Source: a virus
DNA: 31,278 nucleotides
Reading direction: 5' to 3' (one strand)
Virus record (IMG/VR): IMGVR_UViG_3300049046_000061
Coordinates: 1-31,278 of that record
In this document: one piece after another, positions 1 to 5,892 of the stretch
How positions within the stretch are numbered: the first letter of the stretch is position 1
Layout of the letters: the number at the start of each line of letters is the position of its first letter
Position numbers and translations under genes: made by a program
Notes under the pieces: generated by a model
Database searches by the model: none
What the model saw: the letters and a program-made list of their open reading frames with translations, nothing else
What the model was told of the DNA's origin: nothing

Positions 1-114
1 GATAGGTTCGGGGACGAAGTCTATGGTTGCGGGACGTGACATGTAGATACCCCAAATGATAAACATCATGAATATTACGACCAATACCCAGCCTTGAAAG
101 TTAGAGTCACTCAT
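1..114 (-). CDS. small membrane protein, cut by left edge
   Basis: The reading frame starts at an ATG at 112-114 and is still open at position 1, giving at least 38 residues. The N-terminus is MSDSNFQGW, followed by a strongly hydrophobic stretch (about residues 9-24, rich in V, I, F and M) and then a short polar tail with TIDFVPEP. This looks like a single-pass membrane microprotein. It begins 13 bases after the stop of the Cys-rich gene at 127-339, so the two are probably co-transcribed leftwards. If the window ends are joined, the frame closes after one more codon (CAA then TGA). No function is recognised. It is too short for a family call. Confidence 0.6.
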   Translation of the reverse strand, partial: MSDSNFQGWVLVVIFMMFIIWGIYMSRPATIDFVPEPI

Positions 115-126
115 GTGGTTAGTATA

Positions 127-339
127 TCATATATGAAACATAAAAGCATCTACCTGATCAGTCTCATAATACGCTCGCGGCATTTCCAATCTGTGCTGTA
201 TTAGGTACGCACACTCAAAATCAAACCACTCTTTTTCTAGTTGGGAAAAGCAATTTGCACAACACGCTTCCTCTGTTTTACGCCAATGCCCGTTCGCAAG
301 AATTCTGCCGCATTTTTCAAAATAACACGTTCTTTTCAT
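127..339 (-). CDS. Cys-rich small protein, putative zinc binding
   Basis: This is a 70-residue protein with paired cysteines: C5-x4-C10 and, after a short polar stretch, C26/C27-x2-C30. The spacing suits a small treble-clef or TRASH-like zinc knuckle. The arrangement resembles the minus-strand proteins at 8536-9393, so it may be a distant paralogue. A -10-like hexamer lies only 7 bases before the ATG and no Shine-Dalgarno is visible, so the mRNA could be leaderless. It is probably the first gene of the leftward late arm. Function is unknown; DNA- or protein-binding regulation is one guess. An overlapping plus-strand frame (255-482) looks like a shadow because it runs through the promoter region. 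Confidence 0.6.
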   Translation of the reverse strand: MKRTCYFEKCGRILANGHWRKTEEACCANCFSQLEKEWFDFECAYLIQHRLEMPRAYYETDQVDAFMFHI

Positions 340-345
340 TCCGTA

Positions 346-373
346 ATTCTACCAGATTGTCGAGCTATCACAA
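346..373 (-). promoter_or_regulatory. candidate leftward promoter (possibly leaderless)
   Basis: On the minus strand a -35-like TTGTGA (368-373) and a -10-like TAGAAT (346-351) are separated by 16 bases. Transcription would start at about the ATG of the 127-339 gene, giving little or no leader. This fits the lack of a ribosome binding site there. The match is moderate. Confidence 0.4.
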
Positions 374-420
374 AACCCCGTTATTAACAGTTTGTCCACA
401 GTTGAGCTTACTTTTTACCG

Positions 421-449
421 TTGAGTATGTAGACGCAGAGGAGTATAAT
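421..449 (+). promoter_or_regulatory. rightward early promoter, sigma70-like
   Basis: TTGAGT (421-426) and a perfect TATAAT (444-449) are separated by 17 bases. This is the best sigma70-type match seen in the window. Transcription would start near 456 and give a leader of about 97 bases with a hairpin and G runs before the replication gene at 553. Confidence 0.65.
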
Positions 450-552
450 ATCTTACATCACCGACCACCTCGTGTGACTTAGTACATAACTTCGAGCCTC
501 GTATCTCCAGCCTTCTCTCGAAGGGGTTGGGGATAGGGGGAACACTACCTAA

Positions 553-1224
553 GTGGAAAATGGATGGATAAAATTACATAGAAAACTGCTAGAGAATCCT
601 CTAGCCAAAAAACCTAACTATCTCGCTGTATGGGTATTTGTTCTTATGAACGCAAACCATGAGGATAAAGAGGTAATCTGGAACAAGGAAAACCGCATTA
701 TTAAGCGTGGCTCCTTCATCGGTTCATTGAGGAAAATAGCTGAACAATTCAGCATTTCCATCGCCACAGTGAAATATATAATTGACTACTTGGTTTCTGA
801 ACACATGATTGAACACCTCCCTACTCGTAAATTCTCAATGTTTACAGTCTTAAATTGGGATAAGTACCAACTCATTGAACACCAACCTGTAAACAAAGTT
901 AAATCAAAGTTAAATCAAAGTGAAACAACCAATAACTATAATAATGATAAGAAGGATAAGAATACACACACACCATCAGTTTCCTTTGAGTTGTTTTGGA
1001 ATCTCTACCCGAAGAAGGTTGAACGTAAGAAAGCCGAGGAAAAATGGGACAGACTTTCAGAGGATGTTCAAGGTAGGATTTTAGAGGATATTCCCAAACG
1101 TCAACTAGGCCGACAGTGGCAAGCGGGGTATATACCAAACCCCACAACTTACCTTAACGGGGAACGGTGGACTGACCAGATCGAGATGTCACCAATTAGC
1201 ACGGGTTCACTAATCTTAAATTAA
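553..1224 (+). CDS. replication initiator / helicase-loader-like protein
   Basis: The protein has 223 residues and two recognisable parts. The N-terminus (residues 4-16, GWIKLHRKLLENP) opens a winged-helix domain of the kind found in phage replisome organisers and DnaD-like proteins; the helix-turn-helix lies at about 57-88 and includes SISIATVKYIIDYL. A polar Asn/Lys linker (about 112-142) follows. The C-terminal part contains FWNLYPKK (148-155) and YIPNPTTYLNGERW (193-206), a pattern seen at the end of many phage replication proteins that recruit the host helicase. The start is GTG at 553, with a GGGGG run 12 bases upstream; no ATG fits better because the conserved motif begins at residue 4. 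It is the first gene of the early arm and likely brings host replication machinery to the phage origin. The window has no phage DNA polymerase or helicase. Confidence 0.8.
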   Translation: MENGWIKLHRKLLENPLAKKPNYLAVWVFVLMNANHEDKEVIWNKENRIIKRGSFIGSLRKIAEQFSISIATVKYIIDYLVSEHMIEHLPTRKFSMFTVLNWDKYQLIEHQPVNKVKSKLNQSETTNNYNNDKKDKNTHTPSVSFELFWNLYPKKVERKKAEEKWDRLSEDVQGRILEDIPKRQLGRQWQAGYIPNPTTYLNGERWTDQIEMSPISTGSLILN

Positions 1225-1226
1225 CC

Positions 1227-1649
1227 ATGTCTTTCAATTCACGCATTTACCTCAAGGGACTACAGAAAGCTCTTGTCACATCCAAAGTTAACGCCGAGGC
1301 GGTTGACCGAGTGTTCCATGATAAAAACGCCACACCTGACTTCCCGATCAAAATCGGCTCTCAATCGTTCACAAAGTCCCAAGTGAAGTTGGTAGAGATT
1401 GCTTCCGACGGGAGTGCCGAGGAGTCCCACGAGAATGACCGAGCAGCCTTTTACGAAGAAGAAAAGAAACAGCGAGCCGAACTTGTGGCTAAGCCCGCCG
1501 AGTACAAAGCTGGACTGCTCGACATGTTTTTCTACCTGTACAAATTCACTACAGGCGACGAACCTACCGCAGAGAAACTTTCCGAGGCTCGTAGTATCCA
1601 ACACAGATTCTTTATCGCCAACCCACAAAGAAAACCATCATCCCGATAG
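1227..1649 (+). CDS. hypothetical early protein, possible frameshifted 3' end
   Basis: This 140-residue soluble protein follows the replication gene after two bases, so it belongs to the same operon. It is rich in Lys and Glu with helical stretches (for example ATPDFPIKIGSQSFTKSQVK and a Glu/Lys helix at about 75-95), a hydrophobic segment DMFFYLYKF near 100-108, and a Lys/Arg/Ser tail. No family is recognised. Its tail (NPQRKPSSR) ends at 1649. A different forward frame then continues for about 30 residues with protein-like sequence (see 1595-1747), so the true C-terminus may lie further on if there is an indel or a programmed shift in the A-rich run 1627-1634. Confidence 0.65.
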   Translation: MSFNSRIYLKGLQKALVTSKVNAEAVDRVFHDKNATPDFPIKIGSQSFTKSQVKLVEIASDGSAEESHENDRAAFYEEEKKQRAELVAKPAEYKAGLLDMFFYLYKFTTGDEPTAEKLSEARSIQHRFFIANPQRKPSSR

Positions 1650-1747
1650 TTCGAGGAAAAAAGATTAACGGGTACGAGGCTGGATTCTTCCGCTTCGCTG
1701 AAAGTGCGGTGCGCCGTGACATGCAATTAGAACCTCTACGCCGTTAA
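1595..1747 (+). pseudogene. out-of-frame coding remnant or extension of preceding gene
   Basis: This open frame lies one base back from the 1227-1649 gene and has no ATG, GTG or TTG start in its useful part. From about 1631 it reads as plausible protein (TIIPIVRGKKINGYEAGFF, then an FAESAVRRDMQLEPLRR-type end) and stops at 1745-1747. It could be a -1 continuation of the preceding gene, a remnant of another gene, or an artefact of an indel in the AAAGAAAA tract. No canonical X-XXY-YYZ slippery heptamer is in register. Which of these holds cannot be settled here. Confidence 0.35.
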
Positions 1748-1764
1748 GCCGTATTATTCAAAAC

Positions 1765-1792
1765 TTATCCACAAGCTATACTATTGCATTAT
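1765..1792 (+). promoter_or_regulatory. DnaA box / promoter element, copy 1
   Basis: A perfect DnaA-box consensus TTATCCACA (1765-1773) begins an element that is repeated almost unchanged at 4496-4524 (shared cTTATCCACAAGCTA, then CTATTGC and ATTAT). Read as a promoter, TTATCC is the -35 and CATTAT (1787-1792) a weak -10 with 16 bases between. It sits just after a gene end and before the long leader at 1793-2009. It may be a host-DnaA-responsive promoter or an origin element. Confidence 0.45.
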
Positions 1793-2009
1793 CTATAGGC
1801 TATGCTAAGCTGTATACAGAACAGGAGTTTGAGACGAAAGGATAAGTGAGAAAGTCACAGTAACGACGGGATGGTTCAATCTGTCCCTATCGTGAATGAT
1901 AAGTACGGCTTGTCTTTTCTTCTTAGATTCTTGTCGAAGGGTCTAAATTATTAGCTTTGTGTCCTTCCTCCGCTCAACTCACAAGGCTGGGCGGCGAAAG
2001 GAAAAACCC
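1793..2009 (+). promoter_or_regulatory. structured leader RNA with predicted RBS pseudoknot
   Basis: No convincing gene fills this stretch; a 27-codon frame (1871-1954) is possible but weak. Near its 3' end, TAGCTTTGTG (1952-1961) pairs with CACAAGGCTG (1980-1989) in a 10-bp stem with two G-U pairs. Loop bases CCGC (1970-1973) pair with GCGG (1991-1994), and TCCTT (1962-1966) with AAGGA (1998-2002). That makes an H-type pseudoknot which buries the AAAGGA ribosome binding site of the gene at 2010. An upstream hairpin around GGGA/TCCC (1868-1892) is also possible. The fold resembles a translational switch; no ligand or known riboswitch class is recognised. Confidence 0.5.
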
Positions 2010-2123
2010 ATGATAGAAAAATTACGCGTGGACTTGTACGAGAGACAGAGAAACGAATTACCAGACGAGGTAGAAGTCGAACTACCCGAAAATAACGATG
2101 ATGAACATGAGCAAACTGACTAA
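2010..2123 (+). CDS. 37-residue acidic protein under leader control
   Basis: The ATG at 2010 follows AAAGGA with 7 bases between, one of the very few Shine-Dalgarno sites in the window. The product starts MIEKLRVDLYERQRNELPDE and ends in a highly acidic tail rich in Asp, Glu and Asn. It is short, soluble and without a recognisable family. It lies directly behind the predicted pseudoknot leader, so its translation is the likely target of that structure. Its 3' end overlaps the start of the next membrane microprotein. Acidic phage microproteins sometimes mimic DNA, but that is only an analogy. Confidence 0.55.
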   Translation: MIEKLRVDLYERQRNELPDEVEVELPENNDDEHEQTD

Positions 2124-2223
2124 CCTCATACAGAAATACCCAGAGAGGTATTACGCAATACTAGCCATTCTCGTCATCATCCTCACTATCGCTTTATCAA
2201 GTTACTTAAATTCACCACTATGA
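2098..2223 (+). CDS. membrane microprotein
   Basis: The frame encodes 38-41 residues depending on which of three close ATGs (2098, 2101, 2107) is used; 2107 gives MSKLTNLIQKYPERYY as the N-terminus. A single hydrophobic helix follows (AILAILVIILTIAL), with a short tail SSYLNSPL. It overlaps the end of the acidic gene before it and its TGA overlaps the ATG of the next gene, so the three are translationally linked. A single-pass inner-membrane protein is likely; no function is recognised. Confidence 0.5.
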   Translation: MMNMSKLTNLIQKYPERYYAILAILVIILTIALSSYLNSPL

Positions 2224-2390
2224 GAATCCATATATTTATCATGGACGAAGGAGACACGGTTCTCGTTGATCGCTCCTTTGGAGTAAGTGTTGATGTTGCG
2301 ATGAACGGGGACAAGGTTCCCAATGTCCCACACATCCAGCAAGCAGTTGAAGATATGGCGTGGGAAGCAGTTAACCCTAAAAAATTCTAA
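2220..2390 (+). CDS. hypothetical small protein
   Basis: This is a 56-residue frame whose ATG overlaps the stop of the previous gene (ATGA at 2220-2223). The sequence begins MRIHIFIMDEGDTVLVD, contains VSVDVAMNGDKVPNV and ends with an amphipathic helix around QQAVEDMAWEAVNPKKF. It looks like a compact alpha/beta protein. No family is recognised. The overlap and clean spacing to the next gene are the main support. Confidence 0.5.
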   Translation: MRIHIFIMDEGDTVLVDRSFGVSVDVAMNGDKVPNVPHIQQAVEDMAWEAVNPKKF

Positions 2391-2400
2391 AACAAAAAAC

Positions 2401-2625
2401 ATGATGAAGCATATTTCAGAATTTCTCCCGCCCTACAGCTCCTCAAACAATGCAAGGTCGATAGTTCTTAGTGCGATTGAGAAGGCAAATAAAATGCACA
2501 ACCCCTCGTATGATCTTCACGTCGAGGAGTTGAGCGGGCAACCAAATGATCGCAGTGCTTACGACTACGCAGGTAGTGAGCCTGAAAATCAGATCGAGCA
2601 TGACGAGTTAGTAAATAACAAATAA
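2401..2625 (+). CDS. hypothetical acidic protein
   Basis: The start is placed at the ATG at 2401 (MMKHISEFLPPY), because the longer frame from 2323 would run inside the preceding gene. The product has 74 residues with a central helix (SIVLSAIEKANKM) and an acidic C-terminal half (HVEELSG, YAGSEPENQIEHDELV). It lies five bases before the SSB-like gene and may be co-translated with it. No domain is recognised. Confidence 0.55.
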   Translation: MMKHISEFLPPYSSSNNARSIVLSAIEKANKMHNPSYDLHVEELSGQPNDRSAYDYAGSEPENQIEHDELVNNK

Positions 2626-2629
2626 TAAA

Positions 2630-3166
2630 ATGGCAATACCAAAAGATTCAGTGATACCTTCAGGTTCGAGTCAGTTCGCAAAGTTTCAGGATGGTAAAAA
2701 TCGTTTCAGAGTTTTATCAGACATGGTTCAAGGTTTCGAGGGATGGAAAAACAAAAAGCCATTCCGTCACGAAGGCGCAGAGTGCCGCATTTCTGATGAC
2801 CAAGTTGACCTCAACCAAAACGGCTTCCCCAACATAAATTATTTTTGGGCCATGGTCGTCTGGGACTACTCAGACAAACAAATCAAAGTTTTGGAAATCA
2901 CCCAAAAAACAATTATGAAGGTTCTTAAAGACTTGGAAGATTCAGCCGACTGGGGCGATCTTAAAAACTACGACATCGAAATTAACAAGGCCAAAGTCGG
3001 AGACAAAACCACCTACACGACACTCGGCGTTCCCCCGAAGCCTCTCGCACCTGAAATCGCCCAAGCCTACGAGGAGTCGGATGTAGACCTGAAAGCCCTT
3101 TTCAAAGGTGACTACCCGATGAAAGCAAAAAGTGATGACGTTGAAGCAAGCGGAATTCCTTTTTAA
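2630..3166 (+). CDS. single-stranded DNA-binding protein, phage type
   Basis: The protein has 178 residues. The opening (MAIPKDSVIPSGSSQF, then FQDGKNRFRVLSDMVQGFE) and the middle FWAMVVWDYSDKQIKVLEITQKTI match, from memory, a family of phage and CPR proteins with an OB-fold-like ssDNA-binding core. The C-terminus is acidic and ends in SGIPF, echoing the DDIPF tip through which bacterial SSB recruits partner proteins. Its place among early genes, after the replication initiator, fits a role in coating ssDNA during replication and recombination. It is not the canonical SSB family, so the call rests on overall pattern, C-terminal tip and context. Confidence 0.65.
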   Translation: MAIPKDSVIPSGSSQFAKFQDGKNRFRVLSDMVQGFEGWKNKKPFRHEGAECRISDDQVDLNQNGFPNINYFWAMVVWDYSDKQIKVLEITQKTIMKVLKDLEDSADWGDLKNYDIEINKAKVGDKTTYTTLGVPPKPLAPEIAQAYEESDVDLKALFKGDYPMKAKSDDVEASGIPF

Positions 3167-3171
3167 CCACC

Positions 3172-3480
3172 ATGAAAACACAAGCACAAATAAACGCGGC
3201 CAAAGGCCGAATAACGAAAGCTGAAAACGAGAAAAAGATACTTAGTGTTTGTGGATATGAGATTTGGCGCGACCCACTTAACTACACGACGGTCAAGAAC
3301 GGGAAAAACCTGTACTTTTCTACCTTCAAATTGGCGTTAACTAACATTAGAAACGAAATTGTAAAAGACAAACTGGCCGACTCAGAAAACCTAAATACCG
3401 TAATTGAGCGCATAGAAGCGGTTGATAAACGGTTTATAGATGCCCTTTCTAGGGCCGTGGCCGCGCTAGGTGCGCTCTAA
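3172..3480 (+). CDS. hypothetical early protein
   Basis: This 102-residue protein starts six bases after the SSB-like gene. It has a Lys/Glu-rich helical N-terminus (AKGRITKAENEKK), a short beta-like part (CGYEIWRDPLNYTTVKNGKN) and a helical C-terminal half (NTVIERIEAVDKRFIDALSRAVAAL). The start 'MKTQAQINAAKGRITKAE' is the only ATG in frame. No known family is recognised. The operon position suggests a replication or recombination accessory, without direct evidence. Confidence 0.6.
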   Translation: MKTQAQINAAKGRITKAENEKKILSVCGYEIWRDPLNYTTVKNGKNLYFSTFKLALTNIRNEIVKDKLADSENLNTVIERIEAVDKRFIDALSRAVAALGAL

Positions 3481-3489
3481 CTCAACAAG

Positions 3490-3876
3490 ATGGACAAAGA
3501 TACCACCCCAACATATTTCATCGCTCTACGGGGCAAATCAAATATTCCCGTTCCGCTTGAAATTGGCAAGAATTACGCAATCGAAGTGAAGGGTTCCGTA
3601 ACCCAAAAAAAGGAGGATGATAACTTTGACGGCTCGTCGAACATTTGCTGGAAGTTTGAACCCGTTGAAGTAGTGATCAAAGACGAACTCGGTACGACCA
3701 TCCGAGCCAAAGACCCTCGTAAAAATTCCCAGAAGTTCCGCTCGTATTTATTCAAGCTCTACAGTGATGAAGGTGTGACCGAAGATTTTGATGCTGTGTA
3801 CGACGCAGTGACACTCGAAGCTATGACGATCATGCCAGCACTGTTGAGAGCCGCACTAAAAAGATTACAGAAATGA
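3490..3876 (+). CDS. hypothetical early protein
   Basis: The protein has 128 residues: a beta-rich N-terminal half (YFIALRGKSNIPVPLEIGKNY, then ICWKFEPVEVVIKDELGT) and a helical C-terminus (AVTLEAMTIMPALLRAALKRLQK). It ends with an ATGA overlap with the HTH gene at 3873, which implies coupled translation. The first half could be a small OB- or SH3-like fold, but no motif allows a firm call. Confidence 0.6.
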   Translation: MDKDTTPTYFIALRGKSNIPVPLEIGKNYAIEVKGSVTQKKEDDNFDGSSNICWKFEPVEVVIKDELGTTIRAKDPRKNSQKFRSYLFKLYSDEGVTEDFDAVYDAVTLEAMTIMPALLRAALKRLQK

Positions 3877-4082
3877 AACCAAGTCAGACTGAACACATCC
3901 TTTTACTTCTCGTCCGTGACGGCATGGTGTCCAATTTCTACTGCATTGAGAATAAGATCACTCTTAGGTTGGCCGCGCGCGTGAAAGACCTACGAAACAA
4001 AGGATACTGGATCACGAGCCACAAGCAGAAGAACAAGGACTGTATTTACAAGCTGGAGTCGTTACCTGTAAATGCTGTATGA
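3873..4082 (+). CDS. small helix-turn-helix protein
   Basis: This 69-residue protein begins MKPSQTEHILLLLVRDGMVSN. It then shows a recognition-helix pattern LRLAARVKDLRNKGYWITSH, typical of the small phage HTH domain in which L-A-A-R-[IV]-x-D-L-[RK]-x-x-G is conserved (I recall this as PF14090-like). It probably binds DNA and could regulate the early arm. Both ends overlap neighbours as ATGA, linking it to the genes at 3490 and 4079. The strand-wing part ends in DCIYKLESL. Confidence 0.65.
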   Translation: MKPSQTEHILLLLVRDGMVSNFYCIENKITLRLAARVKDLRNKGYWITSHKQKNKDCIYKLESLPVNAV

Positions 4083-4510
4083 AGCGCACGAAGTTAAAAA
4101 AAAAGTCAGGCTTACGACGAAAGTCAAAGTTACCCATAAGCAAACTCCAACGTCAGATTTGGGAGTTGTGCAAACAGATCACCCGAAAGAAATATGGGAA
4201 CACCTGCTATACCTGCGGGCGGAGCGGACTTACAGGAAGCAACTGGCACACTTCACATCTCTGGCCGAAGGCCGCACTCGGAGCATACCTAAAGTACGAT
4301 CTTCGAGTGCTTCGTCCGGCTTGTTACCACTGCAATATAAATCTCGGAGGTAATGGAGCTGTGTACTACGCAAAGATGTTGCGAGAGATCGGTTTTTCTC
4401 AAATGAAAGAACTGGAAAGAGACAAACTGGTGTTAGTTAGGGCGTACGAACATTATGTGAAAGTTCTGGATGAGTACCAAAAGATATGCACAGACTTATC
4501 CACAAGCTAG
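4079..4510 (+). CDS. NinG-like recombination protein (HNH-type zinc fold)
   Basis: The 143-residue protein has a basic N-terminus (KRTKLKKKSGLRRKSKL). A Cys4/His core follows: CYTCG (C43, C46), NWHTSHLWPK (H57, H60), and LRPACYHCNINLGGN (C82, C85, N86). This matches lambda NinG-type proteins and HNH nucleases, with two CxxC pairs around an H-x-x-H and a C-N ending. NinG-like proteins act with phage recombination systems on branched DNA. The ATG overlaps the stop of the HTH gene. Its last codons (LSTS stop) are encoded within the DnaA-box/promoter element, so gene end and promoter overlap. Confidence 0.7.
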   Translation: MKRTKLKKKSGLRRKSKLPISKLQRQIWELCKQITRKKYGNTCYTCGRSGLTGSNWHTSHLWPKAALGAYLKYDLRVLRPACYHCNINLGGNGAVYYAKMLREIGFSQMKELERDKLVLVRAYEHYVKVLDEYQKICTDLSTS

Positions 4511-4524
4511 GCTATTGCTATTAT
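4496..4524 (+). promoter_or_regulatory. DnaA box / extended -10 promoter element, copy 2
   Basis: TTATCCACA (4496-4504) is a perfect DnaA box. As a promoter, TTATCC is followed after 17 bases by TATTAT (4519-4524), preceded by TGC as an extended -10. About 27 of 30 positions match the element at 1764-1792. It would start RNA near 4531, about 20 bases before the gene at 4550. Confidence 0.55.
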
Positions 4525-4549
4525 ACACAGACCGTAATAAAATATAGAT

Positions 4550-4729
4550 ATGAAACCAGGACAAAAGGTACAGACATATGTGAAAGACTTAGCAGGAAGG
4601 AAGCGTTACAAGGCCACGGCTGTTATCAAAGAAGCAGTAAAACATGCAAACTTCGGTAACGACTACATTGTAGGAGATATAAAGGTCGAAGGAACTATGA
4701 AAGTAAGACTCGTTAAAGCAATAAAATAA
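4550..4729 (+). CDS. small basic protein
   Basis: The frame encodes 59 residues beginning MKPGQKVQTYVKDLAGRKRYKA and ending MKVRLVKAIK. It is basic and beta-rich (GDIKVEGTMKVRLV), as in a small SH3- or KOW-like barrel, which is only a shape impression. It is the first gene after the promoter at 4496-4524 and starts without a Shine-Dalgarno. No family is recognised. Confidence 0.55.
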   Translation: MKPGQKVQTYVKDLAGRKRYKATAVIKEAVKHANFGNDYIVGDIKVEGTMKVRLVKAIK

Positions 4730-4730
4730 T

Positions 4731-4907
4731 ATGGACGATAAATCAGCAATACTAGGGTTCATACTGGCTACATTGTTTTTTATGGTACTAGCATTCGTTT
4801 TTGAAGGCAAGACGGTTCCTGGAACATGTAGCTTCTCAACCGATGTTGAAGAAGGGGCCCATTGTGAGATAAAAGGACAATCTTTAATGCAAAAACTTTT
4901 TTACTAA
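4731..4907 (+). CDS. small membrane protein with two cysteines
   Basis: The product has 58 residues. It has a short polar N-terminus (MDDKSAIL), one hydrophobic helix (about residues 7-24, GFILATLFFMVLAFVF) and an outside-type segment with two cysteines (GTCSF and AHCEI) that could form a disulfide. It ends MQKLFY. It begins one base after the previous stop. A single-pass membrane protein with an exported, disulfide-bonded domain is likely; superinfection exclusion is a possibility without direct evidence. Confidence 0.5.
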   Translation: MDDKSAILGFILATLFFMVLAFVFEGKTVPGTCSFSTDVEEGAHCEIKGQSLMQKLFY

Positions 4908-4908
4908 T

Positions 4909-5082
4909 ATGACTATATCACAAGAAAGCGTAAGCATCATACGGGACGAGAAAGGAGTCATTACACACATAGTGATAAATGACATAACCTCCCGTCACAC
5001 CTTGATCGGAGAGTGGAATGAGCTATCACTTGAAGAAGCCGCCGAATTACTAGAGAAAGGAATTAAATCACCAAATATATGA
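4909..5082 (+). CDS. hypothetical small protein
   Basis: This is a 57-residue frame, MTISQESVSIIRDEKGVITH then IVINDITSRHTLIGEW, ending in a helix rich in Glu and Leu (LSLEEAAELLEKGI). Its TGA overlaps the ATG of the 5079 gene. The pattern of beta strands then an acidic helix suggests a small folded protein. No family is recognised. Confidence 0.5.
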   Translation: MTISQESVSIIRDEKGVITHIVINDITSRHTLIGEWNELSLEEAAELLEKGIKSPNI

Positions 5083-5468
5083 AAGAAATATTCAAACTGG
5101 ATGAATGGATCGAGAGTGTGATTATTAACGACAAGGAGGTATCGAGTGACTTTACGTTGGTATTAAAAAGTGGCGAGAAGATTGCATTCAGTACCTACCA
5201 CAGCCAAGACTGTTGTGAGTCTGTATATGCTGACTTCACAGTATTGGAGTATGCAAAAAAAGAATTGGAAGGTAAAAAGTTTGGAAGTTTTGCTATTACG
5301 GGGGTCGATTCTATGGGTTTCCTTCTTCATTTCGGAGATAAGAAGTTCTTTATTCCTTGCTACAACCATCAGAACGGTTACTACAGTAGCGATCTTCATC
5401 TCATTGTGAAAAAGGGAAACACTGAAACTAAAATTGATATTAGTAATCTAACTGAGTCAGGAGAGTAA
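5079..5468 (+). CDS. conserved phage protein with H-x-Q-D-C-C-E core (DUF7448-like)
   Basis: The protein has 129 residues. The distinctive segment YHSQDCCESVYADF at about 40-53 follows a strand with SGEKIAFS. From memory this H-x-Q-D-C-C-E-x-V core is characteristic of a small phage protein family (DUF7448-like) of unknown function, possibly metal binding. The rest is beta-rich, with FGDKKFFIPCYN and a polar end. It is the last gene before the large folded RNA at about 5470-5890 and overlaps the gene before it as ATGA. Confidence 0.65.
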   Translation: MKEIFKLDEWIESVIINDKEVSSDFTLVLKSGEKIAFSTYHSQDCCESVYADFTVLEYAKKELEGKKFGSFAITGVDSMGFLLHFGDKKFFIPCYNHQNGYYSSDLHLIVKKGNTETKIDISNLTESGE

Positions 5469-5469
5469 C

Positions 5470-5890
5470 CAAGCTCCGCCCGTAAGCTAAGAGAGGGGAA
5501 ATGTTCTTTACAAGGAGGTTGGTAGGGTGACTCTGGATGTTAGACCTTAGCGGGCAATCCTAACTGCAGTTAACCCAGAAACGACTGGGTAGAGTCACCT
5601 GCCAATCTCTCTATTAAGAACCTGTCACGGGAAGTATATCGCTACAAAGAAGATTGTTTGGGCCATTGCCGAAAGTAGCTAGGCATCCAAACGGTTGCGA
5701 CGTGACTATACGAGTCTACCGTGGGACTTAAAAAGTCCAGAGGTCTCGTCAAATCGTCGCCTTCCCGACACAGGTTCGTAGTAGACATGGTAATCAGCTG
5801 GGGGAAGTAGTTTAAGTGAACAAAACTACTCCAACACTGACGAGTGAATGGAGTGACGCGTGGGTCATACCTGCCTTCCCCACCTGCTTA
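5470..5890 (+). ncRNA. large structured RNA, class not recognised
   Basis: This 420-base non-coding stretch is dense with helices. GGAGGTTGGTA-(G)-GGTGACTCT (5514-5534) pairs with 5591-5610 in about 20 bp with one bulge, extended by GTTCTT (5503-5508) with AAGAAC (5616-5621). AACCTGT and CGGGAAG (5619-5634) pair with CTTCCCG and ACAGGTT (5761-5776), 14 bp around a 2x2 loop. Inside lie GTTTGG/CCAAAC (5656-5692) with TGCC/GGCA, GCGACG/CGTCGC (5697-5760), ACGAG/CTCGT (5710-5749) and GGACTT/AAGTCC (5724-5738). Then GGGGAAG (5801-5807) pairs with CTTCCCC (5875-5881) around two hairpins. No T-run terminator follows, so it may also be a long leader for the genes at 5893. I do not see group I intron, RNase P, tmRNA or hammerhead cores. 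Confidence 0.7.
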
Positions 5891-5892
5891 TC

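Larger units (their letters stand above)
340..552. other. divergent intergenic control region
   Basis: This 213-base gap separates the leftward genes from the rightward early arm. It contains a leftward promoter candidate, a DnaA-box-like TTGTCCACA (392-400, one mismatch to TTATCCACA), a good rightward promoter (421-449), a leader hairpin (CCTTC 511-515 with GAAGG 520-524) and three consecutive G runs (523-540) just before the GTG start at 553. It is the most natural place for early/late control and possibly for an origin, but origin function is only inferred. Confidence 0.5.

Noticed and set aside
255-482. Plus-strand frame of 75 codons in the divergent region
   Set aside because: It overlaps the Cys-rich minus-strand gene and both promoter candidates, and its composition is not protein-like.
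2661-2680. GGTTCGAGTC resembling a tRNA T-loop
   Set aside because: It lies in the coding frame of the SSB-like gene and no tRNA arms are present around it.
5829-5860. CTGACGA...GTGAA resembling a hammerhead ribozyme core inside the structured RNA
   Set aside because: No stem II or GAAA in the right place and no cleavage site; the resemblance is limited to a few bases.
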